A DNA stretch of 64,000 bases from Tetrahymena thermophila SB210. Lineage: Eukaryota > Ciliophora > Oligohymenophorea > Hymenostomatida > Tetrahymenidae. The position numbers were made by a program, and so were the translations under genes. Below the pieces are notes generated by a model. The model made no database searches. It was not told where the DNA came from and worked only from the letters and a program-made list of their open reading frames with translations. The stretch is taken from the NCBI RefSeq assembly GCF_000189635.1, contig NW_002476361.1, forward strand, positions 496,001-560,000. Reading direction: 5' to 3'. Shown in pieces: positions 1 through 12,337 of this stretch (positions are counted from its first letter, which is position 1; every line of letters starts with the position of its first letter).

Positions 1-792
1 AAAAAATAATATTTTTAAATGATCCTTATTTCTAAAAAAAAATAAAATGTAGATAGATAGATATTTAATTTATTATTTATTCAAAACTAATTCATTCAAC
101 TCAAAATAAATAAAAACATCAAATAAATAATTTATTTTATTTATTTATTATATTAATTTTTCTAATGAAGCTCATATAAATTTGTATATATATTAATGAA
201 AATTTTTAAAATATTTACTTTTAATAACTTTTAAATAAAAAGAAAAAAATTTATCATTATAAATACATCCTTAGATTTACAAATTTTTAAAACTTTTTAG
301 AACTATTTGATCATTTATATATTTATTACTTATTTTTTATATACTTTATTTTCTAAAATATAAAATAATATTTGTATAGACATATTTTTTAAAGGTGGAT
401 TTTTACTTACTGTCAAGAAACATTTTTAAAATTTTACATAAGAATGAAATTTAGAAGTTTTGCAGTTTAACAAAAATAAAAATAATACATATTAATCTAT
501 TTAAAAAAATAAATTTATTTTTTAAGTTAAATACAAACATTGATGAATAAATAAATGAATGAAGCAAATATATTTGATAAAATATATTGTCGTTAAATTT
601 AATATGCATAAATAACTAAATTTTGAACAAAGAATTTATTAGTGGTTAAAAAAAACCTGCTTAATTCAATAAAAAAATAATATATTTATTAGCTCTTAAT
701 CAATATTAATCGTATTCAGTATTTGCAAATAGCTATTTTTAAAGTAGATTTAAAGTGGAAATAATAATATAAATCAATTTTTTATCAAAAAT
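1..792. other. AT-rich intergenic, no gene seen
   Basis: No reading frame with protein-like composition was found on either strand. The stretch holds short runs such as (GATA)n near position 50 and many AAAT/TTTA runs. It is the 5' flank of the MORN gene; no promoter motif can be assigned from sequence alone. Confidence 0.6.
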
Positions 793-2624
793 ATGGACTA
801 GAATTAGTTTTAAAGTAAGAATAGTTATTATTTTCCATAAAAATAATTTTTTAATATGCGATTTTAAAAAAGAAAAGTTTCTTACATTAGAATACAAAAC
901 AATTGAGTATTAAAATGGATTTTATCAAGGCTATTTAAAGAATAATTTAAGACATGGATTAGGATTCTATTTTTGGGATAATGGACATATATTTTTTGGT
1001 AAAATATTCAACTATTATTTAATAAAAAAACTTTATTTCTTTGATATATATTCACTTCACTTCAAAATAGGAAATTGGGAGAATGATACAATTGAAGGGA
1101 ATGGTATATTTTACTTTCCAAAAGGCGGTTATTTTTTTGGGAAGTTTATAAATAATAAGGCTAACGGATATTGTTAGTTAGCATACTAAGATGGCTCTTC
1201 ATAATAGGGAATTTGGAAAGAAGGAAATTTGTAAGGAAAATGTCTAAGCTTTAAAAATAATTAATGGAAATATGAAGAATATTTTTAAAACTCAGTAAAA
1301 GTTTCTTCTGTTAGCGATTTATCAAAATCTACTTAAATGTCTCTTTTATCATTTTTATTAGAGAAAATATTTCATATAAATAATGATACTAAAATTTATC
1401 AAACAGAGACAGCCTTTAGATATTGTCATCCTCATTATAATAATGTCAAATAAAATTTATTTTGAAATATAATATATTTATTTTTTTTATTCTCCTTATC
1501 AATAGATATTAATAGAAATTAATTTTGCTGAATAAACACTATTTTTATTAGCAAATACAAATATTGTGGATTAAGAAGGTGGCTATGGTATTCTTCATCA
1601 TAACCTAAAACCTATAATAAGAGGATATTTTTAAGTAAAGTATTGATTGATTTTTTGAAATTAACACAAATGTTATTATAAACAGCAAGGAAAACTAAAC
1701 GGACTTGGTTGTATTCTTTAAGAAGGAGAAAGTTTAAAGCCATCATATTTGAATAAAGGCTAATTTGTAGATTTCAATTTACAGATTTTAGATGGAATCT
1801 TTATGGATGGAGAGTTTTAATATGGTATTTAATTTCTTTTTCTAGTTATAAATTATATTTTATTTAGGCGTATAATATAGATAGTAAGACGATATATCTT
1901 AGTTATGCTAAGTTTTAAATGGCTAGATAAATAATATTTCTTCCTAAAAAGGTTTCATAGAGTACAATTTGAGTAATTTTAAATCAAAAATATTTTCTTT
2001 AATGCTTATTTTAATTAAAGAAAGTTACAAGCATCCTTTAAAAGACTCTAAATTTTATTTTGATAAGGCCACTCCTTGTAATTTAGTTTCTTTAAGTTAT
2101 TTACAACTTCTGCAACTCGATAATATATAATGTTTTCCAAGTAATTTGAATGCAAGTACAAAAATATAATCTTCATGTAATTAACTGAAAAATATTTCAT
2201 TTTTTTATTTATATTATTATAAAAAACAGTAAAACAGAAAGATAAAAGCCTTGCAAGCAGTAAATCTAAGTAAAAATCATTTACTGACTCGCCTATAAAA
2301 TAGTCCTATAACCAAAATCTCCAACAAAATTTGCTTTTAAACAGTCAAATATAAATGACAGTTAGCAAGTAATTGCTCAGCCCTAAAAATAGTGAATGTG
2401 AATAAATTGATTATATGACATTGCTATACGATATTTAAAACAGGAAAAAAGTTTTTGGAGATCTGAAATAAAGTTTAGATAAATTTTAAATAAAATAAGA
2501 AAACTAACTTATGGCTGATTATGTTTCAGGTCAAGAGTTAGAAGTACATTAAAACATACAAAATGATAATTCTAATTGGAAAGATTTAATCATTAAAGAA
2601 TTAAATATTTCCAAAACTAAATGA
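793..2624 (+). CDS. MORN-repeat protein, 7 exons, about 497 aa
   Basis: MORN repeats are beta-hairpin units that often mediate membrane or cytoskeletal attachment in protists. Several are visible: NGFYQGYLKNNLRHGLGFYF, then GNWENDTIEGNGIFYFPKGG and GKFINNKANGYCQLAYQDG, then a later group around QGKLNGLGCILQEGE. The proposed exons are 793-814, 873-998, 1071-1444, 1506-1634, 1686-1824, 1868-2176 and 2230-2624. Introns are 43-72 nt and GT..AG, and the joined length is exactly 498 codons. The intron at 999-1070 is a multiple of three without TGA, so it could be read through, but removing it restores the MORN spacing. The intron at 1445-1505 begins GTC rather than the usual GTA and is the least certain. 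The C-terminal third is Gln/Ser/Lys-rich with no recognised domain. The start is chosen because it lies just upstream of the first usable donor. The exact membrane target or partner is unknown. Confidence 0.8.
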
Positions 2625-2813
2625 AGACCATTTTAACATTAAATATGAATTTGTATTTTATTAGAGTTATAATAAATGTTTATAAAAAGTAAAATTAATA
2701 AACCTGTAAAAAGATAATAAACTAATTTTCTACCTATTTAAATTATCTTATTTTATTAATTTAAATTATATAAAATAAGTAAGCAAATATTGAATGAATA
2801 TGTTTAATTATTT

Positions 2814-4068
2814 TCATTTTTGAGATTTTGTTTGAATTCTTTTTATTTTTTCTGAAATTTTATGGATCTAACTTGCATCTTTTAATGCAGAGTAGATTTT
2901 GTAACTTTGTTAGTAATGATTTAATGCATCTTCTTATCTACCAGGTAAACTGAAAAAAAGATCACCTATTTTTTCATTAAAAAGAGCTATGTCTGGATTT
3001 GTTGTTCCTAAATGAAATTGCATAACATCAATAGCTTTTCTAAAATTAGCTATCGCTTGCTATTTTTTATCTTATTTCTCCTAAACAATCCCTAAATTAT
3101 TATATGTTATACTAAATTGCATGTCGTTTTCACTTCGAATAAGTTTCTTTTTTATATTTAACACCTCTTCAAAACCTTTTTCTGCTTCTTTATACTTTTA
3201 TAAATTTGTATAAGCGTTTGATAAATTCTCTAAAGATTTAGCATACTCTAAGCTATCTACAAATTTATTAAAATAATTTAATTATAATTTGGAAGAATAT
3301 ATTATTTATTTATTTAAATTAATTCAAATTATTTATCAAACTAAAATATTTAATTTCATTGAAAAATTACTTAAAGAAGAGACTTGCCTTGAAACATCTA
3401 CAGCTTTCTAAAAGGATTAGAGAGCCTAATCATATTTACCGTTCTTTAATAATATTTAACCAATATTGTTGTTTATTGGAATTAAATTGTATAATTTATT
3501 TTGTTAAAGGGCATTTTATTCTGCTTTCCTGTAATAAGTAATTGCATCAGCATGTTCGTTAAATACTTAAAATAAGAATCCTTTTTCAATAAAACTGTGG
3601 TAATCTTCTTTTGGATGAGCAGCATGAACTGAACTTATTGCTAAAGATTTACTTCCCAGTGACATAAAAGATTGATATAACTTTTTATAGTTTATAAAAC
3701 TATCTTTCTACTTAGTAATATCTAAGCCTTTCCTAATACAAAATTTGTAAGGTTAAAGTAAATTTCTAATATTTTTTGTATCCATTCTTGCAAGTGAATC
3801 ATAGTCCGTTAATTGTTTTATAATTTAATTGAAAAAAGGAGAGTATTATTATTTTGGAGAAGATAAAGCATTAATCAAAGTTCCTAAATTATAGAAATCA
3901 GAAGCTTGAGCATTATAATTACCTACTGTTGTGTTCATTTTTAAAAGTTGTTGTTGCTACGGTGACATAAATTCAAAGTACCCTTTCACTTAATACAAAC
4001 TATTTAAGCCTTTTCCTTAATTTTGTTAACCCTTTAACTGCATTTGATTTATGTGCTTTAGTTTCCAT
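2814..4068 (-). CDS. TPR-repeat protein, 3 exons, about 366 aa
   Basis: Tetratricopeptide repeats are visible in the C-terminal half. Examples are NNNIGQILLKNGKYDQALQS, then DSLEYAKSLENLSNAYTNLQ with KYKEAEKGFEEVLNIKKK, then TYNNLGIVQEKQDKKQQAIA followed by NFRKAIDVMQ, and finally LPGRQEDALNHYQQSYKIYS. This helix-pair spacing is that of kinesin-light-chain-like TPRs, which are protein-interaction scaffolds. Exons on the minus strand are 4068-3997, 3956-3371 and 3256-2814, and they sum to 367 codons. The start at 4068 uses a 40-nt first intron; if that intron is not real, translation would begin at 3968 with MSPQQQQLLK. The N-terminal 150 residues are helical and unassigned. It sits divergently from no clear partner, and the inverted-repeat element begins about 220 bp upstream. 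Confidence 0.8.
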
Positions 4069-4288
4069 CTTTCCTAGTGAAAAACAACCTCAAAAGGAGA
4101 AAAGCTGCCTAATAGCAAATTAAAAATACTTAGTGTTATAATGAGAATAAAAAAATAAAATATTTCTTGTTCTTTATTTAAAATATAAAAATTATATTTT
4201 TGCAATTCTAAAAATCAATCAATAAAAGTTAAAATAAAAATTGATTAAAAAAAATCCAATATAAATTTAATTCTTTAAAAAATAATAT

Positions 4289-4427
4289 ATATACGGTAAA
4301 GGTTCATATATTAAGGCCTGTTTATAAAAATTTGAAAATGTTGTTTAAATAAGCCCGTTAAGGCAGGTAAGTCAGGTGTCTTAACTGAAATCGAGGTGGC
4401 CTTAATATATGAACCTTTACCGTATAT
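4289..4427. repeat. 139-bp inverted-repeat element (MITE-like)
   Basis: Two perfect 30-bp arms, 4289-4318 and 4398-4427, are exact reverse complements around a 79-bp centre. The left arm includes ACGGTAAAGGTTCATATATT followed by AAGGCC. The arms are markedly GC-richer than the surroundings. No protein is encoded between the arms. The outermost bases are AT, so a TA target duplication is possible but cannot be told from the AT-rich flanks. The form fits a miniature inverted-repeat transposable element or a hairpin-forming sequence; which one is inference. A related 30-bp end occurs at 62127-62156. Confidence 0.75.
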
Positions 4428-5644
4428 TCAATGAAGGAGATGAAAGAAACTAAAAATATGTTAATATATTAATTTTTACCTAATACATAGCCTCTGTCAT
4501 GAAAATATAAAATTCCTTCAAATATGTTAGAAAGAATGGCAATCATTTCTTACTCACTATATCTAAGCTATTTCTTTTCAAGCTCATTAATAACATCCAT
4601 TAGAGAATATTCTTCTTATTCTCTTAGTTGTACATAGTAGTCTTCTCCAAATGCATTTTAATAATAAAATACTTTAGCTAATGGTAGAACATATTTACTT
4701 CCTTAGCTTAAATCTTGATTTTCATTTTATTGTATTTTATCATTATTTATCTAATTTAGAATTTTGTTTTGATTTTAATTATTTTTTTGGTTTGGTATGT
4801 TGATTTTATTTAGCTGTTAAGGCGTTTAATTTATTTATTTGTTTTAATGTAAATCTTTAGGGTTTTTTTAGTTGAGCACTTAAGGAGAAGTCTAGTTTAC
4901 TTTATTATTTAGAATCTAATTTTAGTTTTTTTAAGTAACATTAGCTTGTAAAATAAAAGAATCTATTTCATCAGTGTTTTCACTAATTATTCTACTAAAA
5001 TGTATTTAGTAATTCTTATTCTTAAGCTTTTATATATCTGTCTCTATTTATCTTTGCTTTTCAGTTGATTAACCGCTTCTTTATTATTGCAATTATAACT
5101 GGAGGTAGTTTGAATTATATTTCACATCGTAAACAAAATTATAATAATTTTAAATGCTAGCATCAAAGAAATCAAATTATTTTTAGAAATCTTGATCTAA
5201 AAGGATTTCATATTTTGTAGATTAAAGAGACGATTGGAATTCCTGATTCTTTTTATCTCTTTTAACTCTCTCTCCTATTTTTGTTTTAGCTTTTAATTTT
5301 AAAAACTGACAATTTGAATTGAAGTTAGCTACAAAACTTAATTCGCTTGATATGGGAATCTAGTTAATCTAAGCAAAATGATCTATATTAATCTCACTTG
5401 AAAATTCAGCAGAAATTTGTTAAAGTCTGCTTATAATAATATACATCACTTCAATATTTAAAAGCAAAAGATCTGTTTTAGATAGAATATAATGACAAAT
5501 GTTTTTTAGTTCCTCCTTAATGAACTCATTTTTAACTTAATTCAAAAGACTTAATTAATTTTAAGTGTATTCTTACAGTATTTCAAAGTACTTTTTCTCA
5601 TTTTTATGACTATTTTGAGTTCTTGCAATGCTTCTAATTTCCAT
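4304..5644 (-). CDS. Kinase-like protein, C-lobe missing, about 446 aa
   Basis: One uninterrupted TGA-ended frame begins MEIRSIARTQNSHKNEKKYF. Residues 1-200 are helical and charged, and residues 200-310 are Gln/Asn-rich. From about residue 320 the sequence resembles the middle of a protein kinase: KYVLPLAKVFYYQNAFGEDY matches the strand 4-5 region, SLMDVINELEKKQLRYSEQE matches helices D-E, and ILSNIFEGILYFHDRGYVLG leads up to the catalytic loop. The sequence then leaves the family before HRD, DFG and APE. The ATP-binding Gly loop and lysine are also not seen. The last roughly 40 codons run through the inverted-repeat element. This looks like a kinase fragment whose original 3' end was replaced; whether it is expressed is not known. 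A TAA codon shortly after the kinase-like part would be read as Gln in this code. Confidence 0.6.
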
Positions 5645-6069
5645 AATAAATCTTGTTTGCTTTAAACAAACTTTTAACTAAATTATTACTTAAATATTAA
5701 TGAATTTAATACAGAATATTTGTGAAAAGCTTTATTAAATGATTTTTTGATATGATTTGATTTGCTTTTTAATTTAAAATGATTGATATTAATCATAAAT
5801 TAATTAAAAAAGAAAGCAAATTAATATATCTGATCAAAGTTTAAAATAATTAAGTATTAATACAAATAATAATTAATTCGTTAATAAAACAAAGAATATT
5901 TAAGTAAAATTAAGTTCTTTTGAAATTAGAGTATTTAGCTGTTTTCATCACAATATTTTTAATATTGGCTTTATCTATCTATATATTTTCCTAATATATC
6001 ATTTATTAGCCAAGTAAATATTAAATACAATTTAGTTTTACTAACATTCATTTTCTCAATACTAAAAAT

Positions 6070-7305
6070 ATGGCTGAATCTCAAAATACTAAAAATTCAT
6101 AACAACAATAACAAAGCTCTAGTTCTTCTATGTAAAGCTAATCAAGTAGCAGCAGCAGTAAAGATTTTTTTAATTTATCAAAAACTTGCGGAGATAATTG
6201 CAGTATTGTGATTTTAGTAATTATGATATTACTGACATTAATTTTCTTTGGGATATTAATTTATTGCAAATTTTTCAGAAAAACTCAAAAAGGTGGTAAA
6301 AATATTATTGTTTAAGTGAAGGCAATATCAATTAACTAATCTGTATTGGAACACGTCAGATCGCTTTCTGAAAAGAATATGAAAATGGGAATAAAAACAA
6401 AATCATAATAATAAATCTATCCTCATAATGAAAGCATTTAAGGTGATGCAAGAACACAAATATAATTAGAGCAAGATTATAAAAATTTTCTAAATAATTA
6501 AGCATTAAATAATATTGCTAATGGGAAACAAATGTTGGATTATGATAACAGTGTGCAATTTTTTAGAGAATCTTAATAAAATTATTACTATAAAGACTGT
6601 CAGTCACAAAATAACCCTGATTTTCAAATGTAGTATAATAATTAAAATATTTAACATAAGCCAATTACAGTCTCTTAAATGTAAATAAGGAATGATTAGC
6701 ACGGTTTTTCTAATAGCTAAAAAACTAGATTTATAAAATCAGAGCAAGGAAATTATCCAATTGAGAGCTAAAATATATTTCCAGATAATCAGAGAAATAA
6801 CTCTAGCGTATCAAATAAATAGTTAAACAATGCTAACAAAAAGAGTGGACTTATTCTCAATGACTACAAAAACAAGAGTTAAAATCTCTAAAATTTATAG
6901 ATTATAAATAATAACCCACAAACAAACACCAACCCAAACCTATAAATTTAAAATACAGAAAAAATAAATGATAAATAATTTAAATATGGTAAAGTTAGAC
7001 TTGCCAGCTTAAATCCTTAAGGAATTAAGCATTAAATGGAAACAGTTAAAGAAGATTAAAATGAATTAACCTCAAACACAAAAGCAATTGAAGTTAATAA
7101 GAAGTATAGAAGAAAGTTAAATATTTAAAAATAAATTTAAAACGATCCTTCAATTCTGGACTCATCTTTAAACAATAGCGTCTAAAATCCTGAAACCTCT
7201 ATGTAGCTTAACAATTCTATCCTAAATTAATTACAATTTAGTTGCAAAAACTAGAATTCTAAGTTACTTGGTGACTATCTAGAAGAATAGTAAATTAATA
7301 TGTGA
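6070..7305 (+). CDS. Single-pass membrane protein, Gln/Asn-rich, 411 aa
   Basis: A single exon of 412 codons. The N-terminus is a Ser/Gln-rich stretch of about 40 residues, followed by one membrane segment at about residues 50-75 (CSIVILVIMILLTLIFFGIL) and a basic flank with KFFRKTQKGGKN. This arrangement predicts a short lumenal or outside N-terminus and a long cytosolic tail. The tail is low-complexity, rich in Asn, Gln, Lys and Ser, with many Gln encoded by TAA or TAG. No enzymatic domain is recognised, and no signal peptide precedes the membrane segment. The start is the first ATG after an AT-rich leader. The next gene converges on it from the other strand with about 370 bp between stops. 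Function unknown. Confidence 0.75.
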
Positions 7306-7674
7306 ACTCTTTAATTAATTAATCCTTAAACAATTTTAACAAATATTTTAACTAATAAATAAATAAATATCCTTAAAACAAACTAGCTCTTTAAATTAAA
7401 AATAGTTAAATTTAAATTTATTATTTCTATTAACAAATTACACTAATTAATTTTCGTATAATAAGTAATTAATTAATTTCAATATAAAAATTCATTACAT
7501 TTTGAAATTTTGTTAATAAATTTGTTTGAATTATCTTTATTTTAATATAGAGCTTTTAATTATGTTTCGAACAACAATGTAAAAATAAATAAAAAATGTA
7601 AAATAAATTACATTCTATAAAACTCTTAAAACTTAATTTATTTTTTATATAACCTCTTTAGCAGTAAGTATCAA

Positions 7675-8880
7675 TCACCATATCTAAAAATCCTTTACTT
7701 CTTTAAAATCTTGCAAATAAATATTACTATTATAGATATTGAATAGTGTAAAAAAGTAATTTTCAAAGGGTTTATATGTTTACCAATCTTCAAATTCATA
7801 CAATTACTTGCCATCAATTTTGAATCTAAACACTTTATTTTTAAGCCAAATCTAAACTTTTATTTCTTTAAATGATCTAATTCCATACTATTTATAATCT
7901 CTTTAATTGACAAAATCTTAAATAATAGTATTCGTATTGTAACCAATAGCTAATCCTAATGTAATAGTAAGAGGTTTAAATTCTTCTCTGGTTTCCACAT
8001 TTTTAATTGTAATTTCATATTTTTTTTCATGATTTAATACTTGATCTACATAAAATTGATGCCTTTAAGTAGCTAGTATATGTGTATAAGATTAATATTA
8101 AATTGAATTGAATTGTCCCTATTTTTGTGTAGCTACAACTTAAATTGGCAAGTGTATTTCATTTTATACTTAATTGCTAATTTCTGATGAGATTTTTGAT
8201 AACAATTAAGAGATATCATAAAATTTTTCATTTAAAATAATATTACTAATAATTGTTTTTTAAGATTCGAAATAATCTTTTTTTGTTTTTATTTTCTCAA
8301 AAAAGGAATTAGACATATTGATTAAGGTATTTTCGCTTTCTTTCAAACGTACAAAATAGGAAACTAAAAAACTCTTGACACTGGAATTAAGAACTTTAAA
8401 ATCATCTTTATTATTTATTATAGTTTCCTTAAATTGTTCAAACTTGCTCATTTCCTTTATTTTCTAAATTAAGTTGTGTTTTTCTACATCTAAATTACTA
8501 ATGTCAGAGATTACTTTTTTTTCAATTTTGAAAATAAAGTCATTAATTTCTTTCTTCAGCTCTTAGAAATAATTTCTAACCAATTCTATTTCATTAAATT
8601 CACCAGAAGAACCAAACTTACAAATAAAATCGTTTAATTGTTTGAGATTTTTATCTTAAAAAGGAGGCCAGTTTTTAATAAAACTCTTATCATTTAAAAT
8701 ACTATCTATTGAAACAAATTTACTCACCTATAACTCATTATTAATGACACAGTTAAGACATCCTACTTAATATTGTAAAGTATCGTCAAGAAAAACTACT
8801 GATACTTTACTTTCTGGGTGCAATAAACAGTTTGCTATATTAAAACCACCTTAATTATCTTAAAAATTTACTTAGTTCAT
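7675..8880 (-). CDS. Coiled-coil protein, possible Zn-binding N-terminus, 401 aa
   Basis: A single exon of 402 codons that starts MNQVNFQDNQGGFNIANCLL. Residues 18-46 hold Cys and His in the order CLLH and CLNC, compatible with a B-box-like zinc site but too short to prove. Residues about 95-220 are helical and charged (for example FQELKKEINDFIFKIEKK) and probably form a coiled coil. The C-terminal 150 residues are beta-rich, with LTITLGLAIGYNTNTI and KVQIWLKNKVFRFKIDGKQL, resembling the beta sandwich found after B-box/coiled-coil modules (SPRY-like). That order is inference from pattern only. No catalytic residues are seen. The neighbouring genes do not suggest a pathway. Confidence 0.7.
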
Positions 8881-9459
8881 CAAAAAAAACTTTTAACACT
8901 AATTTTATTTATCTAAAATATTACCAATAAATAAACTTTGATTTTTAAATTAAAGGATTGAGAAATTATTATTATTATTATTTTTTCAAAAATATTAAAT
9001 AAGAAATTCTTGTATAATGTTAATGAAATATTAAATTAATTAGCTGTATTTCATTATTGTAAAATTATTTATTATTTATATAAAAGCTATCTTTTTTATC
9101 ATATTTTTAAATTTAAAAAAAACCATTTTTATTTTGATTTAAAACATTAAAAAATGTTTAAAAACTTAAAAGATTTAATGAAAAATAGATAAATTAATTT
9201 TCGTTATCATAAAAATGAATAAAAAAGAATATTCTAAGAAGATGAGAATAAACAACAACAATATTTACATGTATTATTAAACATTTTTAGAAGTAATTAT
9301 ACATTATTTCATTATTAGACTTAACAATAACATTATTTATTTATTGCTTTATTGCTTGTTAATATAAATTAAATTAGTATTGTTTCATTAATATAAAAAA
9401 TTAAAAGAAATTTCTTTATATTAATATAAAAAATCAATAGTAAGTAATTAGAATCAAAA
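8881..9459. other. AT-rich intergenic with an ATT run
   Basis: The region lies between two divergent genes. It holds an (ATT)n run around 8964-8982 and otherwise AT-rich sequence without protein-like frames. It must contain both 5' flanks, but no specific promoter element is recognisable. Confidence 0.5.
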
Positions 9460-9963
9460 ATGAGCTCACAAAAGTAAGAATAAATCAAATAAAAGATAGA
9501 GGAAAAGCAAAACAAGATGTTGGCTTATTTGACCAATGAAAATAAAAATGATAGTCAAATAAAGAAGTAATTCTACTTTATGGCTTAAAATCACGAAAAG
9601 TATCCTTTTATGAGTGATGATGACTTAACTTTATTTAGATCATCTTTAAAAAATATATAATTGCAAAATTTTGCCATTTTCTCTGTTTCCGCTGTATGCT
9701 CGGCCGCTATTTATAAAATATGTGGAGGATTTACTCCTAATGAGAAAAGACCATGGTTAAGAAGATTAAGACATGTTTCAGTAGTTGGTATCCCTTCGTT
9801 AATGATTCCATTTATATACTTCACTGTAGTTCCTAATGAGAGCTAGCAAAGTATAGTGAATCTATCTCATAAATATAGAGCTAAATTGATAGATCCAGAA
9901 TTTAATAAAAAATTTATTTAAGAATAAATGGAAAGATATAGAAAACAATTAGAAAAATAATGA
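9460..9963 (+). CDS. Small two-helix membrane protein, 167 aa
   Basis: A single exon of 168 codons. The N-terminal 65 residues are polar (MSSQKQEQIKQKIEEKQNKM). Two hydrophobic segments follow, about residues 68-82 (NFAIFSVSAVCSAAIY) and 105-125 (VSVVGIPSLMIPFIYFTVVP), separated by a basic loop with EKRPWLRRLRH. The C-terminus is charged and helical, ending in ERYRKQLEKQ. This hairpin with a positively charged loop is typical of small mitochondrial inner-membrane or ER proteins, but no family is recognised. Base composition in the membrane part is higher in GC than its flanks, supporting coding. Its function is unknown. Confidence 0.75.
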
Positions 9964-10891
9964 ATTAATTAATTATTATTGATTTTAAAATTAAATAAAT
10001 TTTGACTGAATTTAAATATTTAACAGTTTTATTTGCTATTGTTTTAATCATTGTGAATACTTTCATCATTTTATTTGAGTAAAGTAGATAATTTTAATTG
10101 CTTTAAGTAATTCTATTATGTTTTATAAATTTAACAAAAAACTTAGTTTAAAATATTCAAATAATAAAATTATATTTAAATTCAATAATTTTATTTATTT
10201 TTCAAGAGAGAAAAATTATTGATATTATTTTGGTAAACTAAATAAATTCATTTTTAAAAAATTACTTTCAGGTTTTTATTAAAAATTAATTTCAAATTAT
10301 CTTCTTTAATTGAATTTTTTTGCTTTAGTTATGAAAATAACTTTAAAAAAAATACCTTAAAGTATTTTTAGTTCAATAAAAGATTTAGTATAATTAATTT
10401 TAAAATTATTTTTTAAGATTTTCATTTGAATCTTTTAAATAAAAATATATTAAATAGCCATATTAATTATTCATTTATTCAGTATATATTAATTTTTTCT
10501 TTTTTTAAATATCAAAATAAATATTTACTTATATTTTTATTTATTTAAGTTGGCCAATATAATGTTGCCATTTAATAATATATATTTCTTTTGATGTTTA
10601 AGTTTTCTTTAAATGATGAAATAAAAATTTCTTTAAATAATATATTCAATTAAAATAAAACAAAACAAATATCTAAATAAATTTATTTATTTTTGTTAAA
10701 GAAAATGACAAATATATAAATGTTTTTTTATAGATACCTGGTTAATATTTATATTTATTTATAGAAACCTTATTTTTAGCTTTATTTAATTCTTACTATC
10801 TGTCAACTAAATTTCTGGTATTTAATTAATAGAAAATTAAATAATTAAATTAAGCACCATAAATTAAGCCAATAAAAATTAAACTTAATTT
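9964..10891. other. AT-rich intergenic, no gene seen
   Basis: This is the region between the 3' ends of two converging genes. The sequence is dominated by A/T runs, and no frame longer than a few dozen codons has protein-like composition. No terminator signature can be assigned. Confidence 0.5.
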
Positions 10892-12337
10892 TCAGATATT
10901 TATATAGTGCCCATAGTCGATAGTATTATTTTTGATATGATATGAATGATCAGAGTATATCATGGTTGGTTCAAGTGAGCTATTAGTCTAAGAATCATAG
11001 TTTAAAAACTAAATGAGGTTGTCGTTAATAATTTGGAGAGTTCCAAAACCTGGATCAAATGACCTGCTTAAAACCCATGTAGCGTTATAATATACATCAG
11101 TGTGTGCCATATCATCGCATCCAGCATTTCCTTGTAATATTTACATATAACTCTTAGGATTCAAAATAATATTTTGCTTGAATTATTAATAGGGCATTGT
11201 GTCATTTTAATACATAGGATAGTATTTAGTAGTTTCATGCTAATGAGCAGCCAAGAAAATATCAACTCCATACTTATAGAAGAGTTAATCGAATTATTGA
11301 TATTGAACATAATAATCATAACAATCAGCTCTTCCTACACAGTAAATAGGCTTGTGGCCGAGGATAAATATCCATGGTTGATTTTTTCTATTCAAATTAG
11401 CAGCAATTAAATCTTTTTCTACTGATTATAACATTGATTCTTAGATTTATGGATCGATAACTCCAGTTCCATTGTTAAAGTAGTGCAAATTTACAGACAA
11501 GAAATGAACTTTTCCAATATTAAAGGAGAAGACATTGTTATTTTGCTAGCTAATATTGTTCATCATATGGAATTTTTGATTAACGAATGCAAAGTTTTAG
11601 CAATCTTCATGGTTACCAGGACTAAACATGTATGGCCAATAACTATAAAAAGGTTCCATAGAATTCATATAAATGTCTCCTTTAGTGGCATTGTTGTTAT
11701 AAAACTCATAGGCGTAATCTCCTAAAAAGAGGATACCGTCGTATTCTTTCTTTTCCTCAACCAATTTAGATAAAGAGGAGATAGTATAATTTCCAGGTAC
11801 TGAGATTTCATGATCTCCAAATGCTAAAAATTGTTGAATTTCATCTGATGATCTGTCTCTCTTAGGAATAATGCCTGTAAATACTCTTGGACTTTCATTA
11901 ATGTTTCCATATATTTTGTAAGTAAATCTCTTTTAAAACGAGCATAAATCAAAAGTAAAATAGTGAACGAATTTCTAGTAGTAAACTTTTTCACAATTTT
12001 TTCCATTGTGGCAAAATTTCTCTCCATTCCAGCTTTATTCAACTACTGATTGTTTTACACCTAAAATAGGTTCAGCATTTTATTAGAAGAAATTCTTAGT
12101 TTCAAATAGTTCTGCTTCTTCATTAGTTTCAGGAAAGACAATAACATATGAATCTGAACATTAGTTAACAGTAGAAAAAGAAATCTAAAGTGTGTTAGTG
12201 CAACCTATTTCAGAATAGTCAGGAGAATAATACTCGCCTAAAGTCATGTAAACTGTTTCAGGATAGCAGTTATCATTTGAACTTACTAGACCTACTATAG
12301 AAAATAGGACCATCAAAAAGGCCACTTTCATACTCAT
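10892..12337 (-). CDS. Purple acid phosphatase-like, secreted, 481 aa
   Basis: A single exon of 482 codons. The N-terminus is a signal peptide (MSMKVAFLMVLFSIVGLVSS), so the protein should enter the secretory or lysosomal route. Purple acid phosphatases use a two-metal centre to hydrolyse phosphate esters. Motifs in order: FGDHE near residue 175, LGDYAYE near 205, SPGNHED near 245, ILGHKPIYC near 325 and AAHQHE near 360. GNHE, GHxP and HxH match family metal ligands. The first motif is usually GDxG and here reads GDHE, and the last is usually GHxH and here reads AHQH. Length is within the usual range. Several NxS/T sequons are present (NNT, NAT, NGT). The second ATG, two codons downstream, is an alternative start. 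Substrate is unknown. Confidence 0.85.

Noticed and set aside
3359-3541. 60-residue plus-strand ORF
   Set aside because: Overlaps antisense a TPR exon and its intron boundary; composition is that of reversed sequence.
11174-11725. Two plus-strand ORFs of about 80 residues
   Set aside because: Both are antisense to the purple acid phosphatase, whose motifs are unmistakable.
11824-12042. 72-residue minus-strand ORF
   Set aside because: Out-of-frame shadow inside the purple acid phosphatase gene.
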